Below are positions 32,610-37,531 of a DNA stretch of 37,531 bases, in pieces. This DNA comes from Paracoccaceae bacterium (GTDB taxonomy: Bacteria > Pseudomonadota > Alphaproteobacteria > Rhodobacterales > Rhodobacteraceae). Positions within the stretch are counted from its first letter, which is position 1. The number at the start of each line of letters is the position of its first letter. The DNA lies in the NCBI GenBank assembly GCA_947449875.1, contig CANFSY010000012.1:1-37531 (forward strand), written 5' to 3'. Under the pieces are notes generated by a model. It was not told the origin of the DNA, searched no databases, and was given only the letters and a program-made list of their open reading frames with translations. The position numbers and the translations under genes were made by a program.

Positions 32610-33266
32610 ATGACCGATGACGCCCAAGCCTTTGTGCCGCGCGGCAAGCCCGCGCTAAGCCAAGACCCCCACAAGGTGCGCGACCTTTCCGAGCGCAACC
32701 TTGAGGCCGCGATTGGCCGCGAGGTGCGCGCCTTTCGCCGCCAACAGGGGCTGACGGTCGCCGATCTGGCGCAGGTGACGGGGCTGTCGATCGGGATGCT
32801 GTCGAAGATTGAAAACGGCATCACCTCGCCGTCGCTGACGACGTTGCAGGTGCTGAGCCATGCCTTTTCCGTACCCGTCACCGCGTTTTTCAAATCTTAC
32901 GAAGAACGCCGCGAGGTGCAGCATGTGCAAGCGGGCGACCATATCGAGGTGGAACGGCGCGGCACACGCTCGGGTCACCAATACAATTTGCTGGGCCATA
33001 TCGGGTCGAATAATTCGGGCGTGGTGGTGGAACCCTATCTGATCACCCTATCCACCGAGGCCGATATTTTCCCGACCTTTCAGCACGAAGGGTTGGAAAT
33101 GCTCTATATGCTGGAAGGTGAAGTAACCTACCGCCACGGCGACAAGTTGTTCCATCTCAAACCCGGTGACAGCCTGTTCTTTGACGCTGACGCCCGCCAT
33201 GGGCCAGAGGTGTTGAACAAACTGCCCGCCCGCTACCTGTCGGTCATCGCTTACCCGCAGGGGTGA
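32610..33266 (+). CDS. XRE-type HTH regulator with cupin sensor domain
   Basis: The 218-residue protein has an N-terminal Cro/C1-type helix-turn-helix at about residues 31-86 ('VRAFRRQQGLTVADLAQVTG', 'GMLSKIENGITSPSLTTLQ') and a C-terminal cupin ('FQHEGLEMLYMLEGEVTYRH', 'LKPGDSLFFDADARHGPEVL'). PuuR-like regulators of this type control amine and amino-acid catabolism. ATG 32610 is preceded by AAAGGA; the longer frame from 32475 lies in mgdD. It directly follows mgdABCD and stands near the permease operon and mgsA, so it is a likely local regulator. Its stop is one base from the stop of the converging gene. Confidence 0.9.
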   Translation: MTDDAQAFVPRGKPALSQDPHKVRDLSERNLEAAIGREVRAFRRQQGLTVADLAQVTGLSIGMLSKIENGITSPSLTTLQVLSHAFSVPVTAFFKSYEERREVQHVQAGDHIEVERRGTRSGHQYNLLGHIGSNNSGVVVEPYLITLSTEADIFPTFQHEGLEMLYMLEGEVTYRHGDKLFHLKPGDSLFFDADARHGPEVLNKLPARYLSVIAYPQG

Positions 33267-33267
33267 C

Positions 33268-33531
33268 TTACACCTTGGCCCAGATCGTCCAGCGCAGGCG
33301 GGCGGTGCGGTAGGCGTCGGGAATTGACAGGGCATAGACAAAAATCCCCCCCGCCAAATGCCCGATCAGCGATGCCGTGGGCGGGGCGGTGATAAAGGTG
33401 ATCGTGCCCAACAGGGCTGTGAAAAACAAAAACATCAACCCGCGCATCGGTTGGCGGTTGAGCACTTGGCCGCAGCCGGGCAGCAGCACAGATACGGCCA
33501 GAACCAGATAGGGATGGGGCGGTTTTTTCAT
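33268..33531 (-). CDS. Small membrane protein, 87 residues
   Basis: This 87-residue protein has two to three hydrophobic segments: residues 8-20 ('YLVLAVSVLLPGCGQVLNRQ', shown with flank), 31-47 ('GLMFLFFTALLGTITFI') and about 53-69. The pattern 'LVLAVSVLLPGCGQVLNRQPMRGLMF' (in part) resembles the 'P-G-G-Q-x-x-N' motif of small TM2-like or DUF5683-type proteins of unknown function. It overlaps its upstream neighbour by four bases (start ATG within ATGA), so they are co-translated. It converges on the XRE gene with a single base between stops. Confidence 0.75.
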   Translation of the reverse strand: MKKPPHPYLVLAVSVLLPGCGQVLNRQPMRGLMFLFFTALLGTITFITAPPTASLIGHLAGGIFVYALSIPDAYRTARLRWTIWAKV

Positions 33532-34199
33532 GGGTGGGCCTTAAGGGCTGTGTGAATGTCGGCCAGCGTGTCCAGCAGGCTTTGCAGGCGGGGCGCGGGC
33601 AGGGGGGTCAGGCCAAGTTCTGCATCGCGAAAGATCAGATAATTGGCGCGGTCGCCCTCTTCCGCCAGCACGACAAGGCGGATGCCTTTGGGCGACAGGA
33701 CGGCTTCTTTCATCTTTGGGTCGCGAAATAAGGGGGCAAGCTGGGCCATGACAGCCGCCGAAGGCAAAGCGGCGGGGTCAGAGCAGCGCAGGGTGCAATC
33801 GGGCGCAAAGCCGTGGGGCAGGGCTACAGCATAGGGCATCTGCGCATGGGTGGAAAAGCTTTCCTGACCATTGGCGCGGGCCATGATACGCGCCTCAGCG
33901 GTCAAGGGCTGGGGTTCGGTGACGGTAACCATCACCCAAAGCGCGGGAAGTTTGCGAAAGCTTAAGGTGTCGGGCAGGGCCTGAAGGTCAAAGCGCAGGC
34001 CTTGATAGGTTCCTGCCATGCGGGCAAAGCCTGTGGCTTGAATTTGGCTTATGGTGCCAGACAAAAGCTGCGTTGCGGCGGCGAAGTAAGTGGCGCGCGC
34101 CCCAGCCCGACCACGGGCCGCGCGCAAAATCTGAACCAAGGTTTGCGCCAGCCACAGCCCCAATCCAAGCGCAATAAGCAGCGTGATCAGCTTGGACAT
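33528..34199 (-). CDS. Uncharacterised membrane-anchored protein, 223 residues
   Basis: An N-terminal membrane helix at about residues 3-24 ('LITLLIALGLGLWLAQTLVQ') anchors a soluble domain with beta-strand character ('YQGLRFDLQALPDTLSFRKL', 'LWVMVTVTEPQPLTAEARI', 'GIRLVVLAEEGDRANYLIF'). I do not recognise the family. The ATG at 34199 has GGAAAGG in front; the frame extends further upstream but through the terminator of the permease operon, so a longer protein is unlikely. Its stop overlaps the next start (ATGA). It may need its own promoter, since the preceding operon ends at a strong terminator. Confidence 0.75.
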   Translation of the reverse strand: MSKLITLLIALGLGLWLAQTLVQILRAARGRAGARATYFAAATQLLSGTISQIQATGFARMAGTYQGLRFDLQALPDTLSFRKLPALWVMVTVTEPQPLTAEARIMARANGQESFSTHAQMPYAVALPHGFAPDCTLRCSDPAALPSAAVMAQLAPLFRDPKMKEAVLSPKGIRLVVLAEEGDRANYLIFRDAELGLTPLPAPRLQSLLDTLADIHTALKAHP

Positions 34200-34214
34200 C
34201 TTGGGCCTTTCCAT

Positions 34215-34246
34215 AAAAAACCGGCCCGCTTTTGCAAGCGGGCCGG
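34215..34246 (-). terminator. Intrinsic terminator of the permease operon
   Basis: Read on the reverse strand: a perfect 11-base-pair stem CCGGCCCGCTT/AAGCGGGCCGG with loop GCAA, followed by six T (34220 to 34215). It begins nine bases past the permease stop. Confidence 0.9.
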
Positions 34247-34254
34247 GGATGCGA

Positions 34255-35694
34255 TTAGTAGCCTTTGGGCCGCGGCCACGGCATGGTGAACTGCGCCGCG
34301 CGGCTGACGAAACGGTAGCGCCAGAAGTGGAACCACAGCGAGGCGACGATGTAAAAGGCAATCATCGCCACAAGCTGCGTGCCGTAGCCCAGAAACACCG
34401 CAAAGAAGGTGATGGCGCACAGCGACAACAGCACGATCGAGGGCAGCGGGTGGAACGGATGTTCATACCCGCGCTTGATCGAGCCCATGGGCCATTTCTT
34501 GCGGAACAAGATCATGTTGAGCGGCATGAACGTATATTCCAACAGTCCTGACAAGATCGAGAAGGTCACCACCTGATCCAGCGGCGCTTTCAGCGCAAAG
34601 GCCAGCGCAATCGGCACCAAGAAGATGATGGACCGATAGGGCGTGCGGAACTTGGGGTGCACCGCGCCAAACCAACCCGGCAGATATTTGTCACGGCCCA
34701 AGGCAAACCAAGCCCGCGAAGCGTCATTGATACAGCCGTTGGCCGAAGCCAGCGTTGCAAACAGCGTGCCCACACCCAAAAGCCAAACCAAGGGCTGCGA
34801 GTTGGTCAGCAAAGCGGCGGTGAAGAGCGGTGCCACCGACCCGTTCAAGCCGTCGCCCAGATATTCCCACGGGATCAGGCCGGTGCAGACATACCATGTC
34901 AGCGTGGCGGCGATCAGCAGGGTCATAATCCCTGCCAGCGTGCCAAAGGGCAGCGCGCGGGCGGGCGAGCGGACCTCTTCTGCCGCTTGGGTCGTGCCTT
35001 CGATGCCCAGATAGTACCACAGGCCAAAGTGCATGGCGGCCAAAACGCCGATCCAGCCATAGGGCAGGGCGGCCGAGCCGGCAAACAGATCGGCGTGGTG
35101 CATCATTGACGGCGCAATGATCCCCGAGGTGGACAAGAACAAGATGATGATGGCCGCAAAGGCGATGGCGGTGATGACCAAGTTAAAGGTCAGTGTCGCC
35201 AGAACCCCGCGGTAGTTCAGCCATGCCAGAAACATGATCGACAAGATGATGAAAGGCCGCTGGTCCAGCGTGCCCGCATAGCCTGTCAGCCGCGCCACTT
35301 CTGAAATCAGATACCCCGCCGTGATGGCGTTTGCGGCCTCTAGCATGGTATAGGCAAAGACCAGATACAGGCCCACGTTAAAGGCCATCAGCGGCCCCAC
35401 GATGTGCTTGGCTTGGGTATATTGCCCACCTGCCGCAGCCACCGTCGAGGTGACTTCTGAATCGATCATCGCCACGCAGGTGTACAAAATGCCCGCAAAC
35501 CAGCAGGCCACCAGTGCAGCGTAAGCCCCGCCTTTGCCCACGGCAAAGTTCCAGCCCATATATTCGCCCACAAGCACAATGCCCACGCCCAAAGCCCACA
35601 CATGGGCCGGCCCCAGCACGCGGAGCAGGCCAACATTGGTGCCATGCGGCCCCATGCCGTCACGCTCTTTCGAGGTGATGTCAAACTCAGCCAT
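34255..35694 (-). CDS. APC permease, ethanolamine/amino-acid type
   Basis: The 479-residue inner-membrane protein has twelve or so hydrophobic helices and the APC look of ethanolamine permeases: 'WALGVGIVLVGEYMGWNFAV', 'MIDSEVTSTVAAAGGQYTQA', 'YYLGIEGTTQAAEEVRSPAR', 'GTLFATLASANGCINDASRA' and 'WFALGRDKYLPGWF'. It is the last gene of a four-gene leftward operon with three small membrane proteins and overlaps the 58-residue gene by eight bases. The start is ATG 35694. Location between mgdABCD and mgsA suggests uptake of methylamine, gamma-glutamylmethylamide, N-methylglutamate or a similar amine; none is proven. A perfect terminator follows. Confidence 0.88.
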   Translation of the reverse strand: MAEFDITSKERDGMGPHGTNVGLLRVLGPAHVWALGVGIVLVGEYMGWNFAVGKGGAYAALVACWFAGILYTCVAMIDSEVTSTVAAAGGQYTQAKHIVGPLMAFNVGLYLVFAYTMLEAANAITAGYLISEVARLTGYAGTLDQRPFIILSIMFLAWLNYRGVLATLTFNLVITAIAFAAIIILFLSTSGIIAPSMMHHADLFAGSAALPYGWIGVLAAMHFGLWYYLGIEGTTQAAEEVRSPARALPFGTLAGIMTLLIAATLTWYVCTGLIPWEYLGDGLNGSVAPLFTAALLTNSQPLVWLLGVGTLFATLASANGCINDASRAWFALGRDKYLPGWFGAVHPKFRTPYRSIIFLVPIALAFALKAPLDQVVTFSILSGLLEYTFMPLNMILFRKKWPMGSIKRGYEHPFHPLPSIVLLSLCAITFFAVFLGYGTQLVAMIAFYIVASLWFHFWRYRFVSRAAQFTMPWPRPKGY

Positions 35695-35863
35695 GATGCC
35701 CCCCTTGCGCTTCGGTCATCGCTTCCAATTCGCCTTCGCGCGACGAGGTGAGAACCTCTTCCGAATAGGTCGAATCCGTTTTCAGCCAGTCGATCACCAT
35801 ATAGGCCGCAAAGGCCGCCGACAGCGCCCAAGCGGCATATTCTGCATAATTCCAGATGCTCAT
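35687..35863 (-). CDS. Small single-helix membrane protein, 58 residues
   Basis: The reverse strand encodes 58 residues, 'MSIWNYAEYAAWALSAAFAA' followed by 'YMVIDWLKTDSTYSEEVLTS' and an acidic, His-ending tail ('EAQGGHHG'). One membrane helix spans about residues 5-25, and the C-terminus is charged. The start lies seven bases after the preceding gene's stop and its stop overlaps the permease start by eight bases, so translation is coupled to both. Codon use is like the neighbours. I know no family. Its position suggests a small accessory subunit of the permease. Confidence 0.72.
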   Translation of the reverse strand: MSIWNYAEYAAWALSAAFAAYMVIDWLKTDSTYSEEVLTSSREGELEAMTEAQGGHHG

Positions 35864-35870
35864 CGCGCCC

Positions 35871-36263
35871 TCACTTGTCGAATTTTTCCGCGATGACTTC
35901 GCGGTATTCGGTTTCAGAGAATTTCAACATCAGCACGTAATAGGCCACGATGATCACCACCATCACCAGCAAAGCGGTGACAGAAAAGCTATAGTCGTAG
36001 CGGGCGTTGATGATGTCAGAAATGGCGGCGGGGTCGGTGAAGCCCGGTTTAGTCAGGCCAAGGGCATTGTATTGTGCGATTTGTGTCGCGTTCTGGCCCA
36101 TGGCTTCCCATGTCTGGCCAGCCCCTTCGGGCACGGTTTTGACCCCTCCGGCCAGACCCATAAACATCGGGATGTAAAGCGCGCCGAAGGTCAGCGCCAT
36201 CAGCACGATCACGTCGAACAACTGGCTGAGCTTGCCCTGTTTGGGCGGTACATAATGGGCCAT
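35871..36263 (-). CDS. Two-helix membrane protein of 130 residues in the permease operon
   Basis: The 130-residue protein has helices at about 16-42 ('LFDVIVLMALTFGALYIPMF') and 93-116 ('FSVTALLVMVVIIVAYYVLM'), with a polar loop of about 50 residues between them ('GAGQTWEAMGQNATQIAQYN'), probably facing the periplasm. Its GGAGG ribosome site overlaps the stop region of the upstream gene, only two bases away, so the genes are tightly coupled. I recognise no family. With the 95- and 58-residue proteins it forms a set of accessory membrane proteins ahead of the APC permease. Confidence 0.78.
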   Translation of the reverse strand: MAHYVPPKQGKLSQLFDVIVLMALTFGALYIPMFMGLAGGVKTVPEGAGQTWEAMGQNATQIAQYNALGLTKPGFTDPAAISDIINARYDYSFSVTALLVMVVIIVAYYVLMLKFSETEYREVIAEKFDK

Positions 36264-36265
36264 GA

Positions 36266-36553
36266 TTACCTCCGCGTCGCGCGGGCTTCATCAAGAAACT
36301 TGATGTCCAGCCCATACATGAAATCGCGGTCTTCGCGGTAATGGCGCAGCATGGCCAAGATGGCGGCCGTGTTGAACACCAAGATCGTCGCCCCCGCGAT
36401 CAGCAGCAGCACGCGCGCTGTGCCGTTGGGCGCAAGGTTCCAAGTGGCGATGGCCACAAAGATCACCGAGAACCACAGACCCAGCACAAAAGCCCAAGCG
36501 ACACGAATGTCACTTTTGTGCATGGCCTGAATCCTTTGACTAAGATCAGACAT
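36266..36553 (-). CDS. Two-helix membrane protein of 95 residues, first gene of the permease operon
   Basis: The 95-residue protein has two membrane helices, about 18-41 ('VAWAFVLGLWFSVIFVAIAT') and 46-69 ('VLLLIAGATILVFNTAAILA'), then a charged C-terminal tail ('HYREDRDFMYGLDIKFLDEA'). Both ends are hydrophilic, which suggests an in-out-in hairpin. In outline it resembles small two-helix partners of other transporters (DUF485 or DUF4212 proteins), but I do not claim homology. ATG 36553 has GGGAGGG in front. The divergent neighbour is mgsA, with 256 bases of shared regulatory region. Confidence 0.78.
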   Translation of the reverse strand: MSDLSQRIQAMHKSDIRVAWAFVLGLWFSVIFVAIATWNLAPNGTARVLLLIAGATILVFNTAAILAMLRHYREDRDFMYGLDIKFLDEARATRR

Positions 36554-36628
36554 TTTTCCCTCCCTTTGGCCTTTCGTCGGACGGGCTGGCCGTGGCGCCC
36601 GTTTCCTTTCCCGACATGTTTTTTTCTT

Positions 36629-36638
36629 TCAGGAAACT
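36629..36638. promoter_or_regulatory. TCAGGAAACT site in the permease-mgsA divergent region
   Basis: TCAGGAAACT is the reverse complement of the AGTTTCCTGA at 36742-36751. It lies where the -10 element of a leftward promoter would be (TTGACA at 36659-36654 on the reverse strand with 17-base spacing). Likely part of a shared operator pair. Confidence 0.4.
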
Positions 36639-36653
36639 CTGCCAAGGCGCTTG

Positions 36654-36659
36654 TGTCAA
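36654..36659 (-). promoter_or_regulatory. Candidate -35 element of the permease operon
   Basis: A consensus TTGACA on the reverse strand, 101 bases upstream of the first start codon of the operon. No consensus -10 is visible at the right distance; TTTCCT lies there, within the operator-like site, which suggests an activated promoter. Confidence 0.35.
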
Positions 36660-36741
36660 GAAAAGTCTTGATTGGCTGAAAAATAGCCGCTTTCGGGCTG
36701 TGGTTGGTGCAAAATCGCCCGCCTTGCATCTTGGTCAAAAA

Positions 36742-36751
36742 AGTTTCCTGA
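36742..36751. promoter_or_regulatory. AGTTTCCTGA site upstream of mgsA promoter
   Basis: The second copy, inverted relative to 36629-36638, ends four bases before the candidate mgsA -35 box, a typical place for an activator. The two copies are about 113 bases apart, allowing one regulator to serve both divergent units. Confidence 0.4.
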
Positions 36752-36754
36752 CAG

Positions 36755-36783
36755 TTGATATGGCGAAATTTCAATGCTAGCGT
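36755..36783 (+). promoter_or_regulatory. Candidate promoter of mgsA
   Basis: TTGATA (36755-36760) and TAGCGT (36778-36783) with 17 bases between, giving RNA start near 36790 and a leader of about 20 bases. The weak -10 resembles that of tmm. Confidence 0.45.
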
Positions 36784-36809
36784 GATCCAAACTTGCAAGG
36801 AGACTCACC

Positions 36810-37531
36810 ATGTGTGGCATCGTTGGGCTGTTCCTAAAGGACGCAAGCCTTGAGCCGAAGTTGGGCGCAATGCTGGCGGATATGCTGGTCACGATGACAG
36901 ATCGTGGGCCAGATTCGGCAGGCATCGCCATTTATTCCGGCGCAGGCGAAGGCCGCGCCAAGCTGACCGTGCAATCCGCCCATCCCGGCCGTGATTTCGC
37001 CAATCTGGACGCCGATCTGAAAGACGCCATCGGCACGCCCGTGCTGATGCTGATCAAAGACACCCATGCCGTGCTGGAAGTGCCCGTGGCCCAGTTGGAA
37101 GCAGCACGCTCGGCCCTGACCCACCTGCGCCCCACCGTAAAGGTGATGAGCGCTGGCGAAGGCATCGAGATTTTCAAGGAAGTCGGCCTGCCCAAGGATG
37201 TGGCGGCACGTTTTGGAATCTCCAAAATGGGCGGCACGCATGGCATCGGCCACACCCGCATGGCAACCGAATCCGCCGTGACCACCATGGGCGCGCACCC
37301 GTTTTCAACCGGCAATGACCAGTGCTTGGTCCACAACGGGTCGCTGTCGAACCACAACGGCGTGCGGCGCGAGCTAAAGCGCCTTGGCATGACGTTTGAG
37401 ACAGAAAACGACACCGAAGTGGGTGCTGCCTTTATCAGCCACAAGCTGCAAAGCGGCGACACGTTGGGCCATGCGCTGGAAGCGACCCTGACCGATCTGG
37501 ATGGGTTCTTTACCTTTGTCGTCGGCACCAA
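36810..37531 (+). CDS. mgsA: N-methylglutamate synthase subunit A, class II amidotransferase-like, 3' end outside
   Basis: The frame opens at ATG 36810 (GGAG nine bases before) and runs off the window after 240 codons. It begins 'MCGIVGLFLKDASLEPKLGA' with Cys2 as the expected catalytic residue of Ntn amidotransferases. Family motifs follow: 'MTDRGPDSAGIAIYSG', 'GTHGIGHTRMATESAV' and 'CLVHNGSLSNHNGVRREL', then 'ENDTEVGAAFI'. In N-methylglutamate synthase this subunit releases methylamine from gamma-glutamylmethylamide; MgsB and MgsC complete the enzyme and should follow beyond the edge, with gmaS. An alternative is the GlxB amidotransferase of a glutamate-synthase-like complex, but the setting favours mgsA. 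Confidence 0.85.
   Translation, partial: MCGIVGLFLKDASLEPKLGAMLADMLVTMTDRGPDSAGIAIYSGAGEGRAKLTVQSAHPGRDFANLDADLKDAIGTPVLMLIKDTHAVLEVPVAQLEAARSALTHLRPTVKVMSAGEGIEIFKEVGLPKDVAARFGISKMGGTHGIGHTRMATESAVTTMGAHPFSTGNDQCLVHNGSLSNHNGVRRELKRLGMTFETENDTEVGAAFISHKLQSGDTLGHALEATLTDLDGFFTFVVGT

Overview
The window looks like a chromosomal piece of a marine-type Rhodobacteraceae (Roseobacter-like alphaproteobacterium). The evidence is the GC-rich codon use, the housekeeping set at the left (SUV3-type helicase, S4 protein, 7Fe ferredoxin FdxA, CarD regulator), and above all a long methylated-amine catabolic locus of the kind known from roseobacters. This assignment rests on recognised protein families; no search was run.

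Left part (1-15.5 kb), mostly housekeeping: end of a TPR gene, a SUV3-like RNA helicase with an Arg/Pro-rich tail, a small AT-richer pair (unknown protein plus PIN-domain protein) inserted ahead of an S4-domain protein, fdxA, a structured leader and carD, cobT, a large Pro/Ala-rich protein resembling a PilM/GspL-to-PilP/GspC fusion, a SIMPL-domain protein, metY, an Lrp/AsnC regulator divergent from a LysE exporter, an orphan phnM-like gene, a 54-residue basic protein and an MFS transporter.

Right part (15.6-37.5 kb), methylated-amine degradation: tmm (trimethylamine to TMAO), an APC permease, dmmDABC (oxidative demethylation of dimethylamine), a GlxA/AraC regulator, an EamA transporter on the other strand, tdm (TMAO to dimethylamine plus formaldehyde), four genes of the heterotetrameric sarcosine-oxidase superfamily best read as N-methylglutamate dehydrogenase mgdABCD, an XRE-cupin regulator with a striking palindrome over its promoter, two small membrane-associated genes, a leftward operon of three small membrane proteins plus an ethanolamine/amino-acid-type APC permease, and, divergent from it, the first 722 bases of mgsA (N-methylglutamate synthase, amidotransferase-like subunit). 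The remaining steps, mgsB, mgsC and gmaS, are expected just past the right edge.

Together these genes would carry TMA to TMAO to DMA to monomethylamine, and then by the gamma-glutamylmethylamide / N-methylglutamate route to glutamate, methylene-tetrahydrofolate and ammonium. The least explained part is the four-gene operon of small membrane proteins with the permease, which looks like a multi-component uptake system for an amine or its glutamyl derivative. There is no CRISPR array, rRNA, tRNA or insertion sequence that I can see, and no gene-free stretch exceeds 300 bases.
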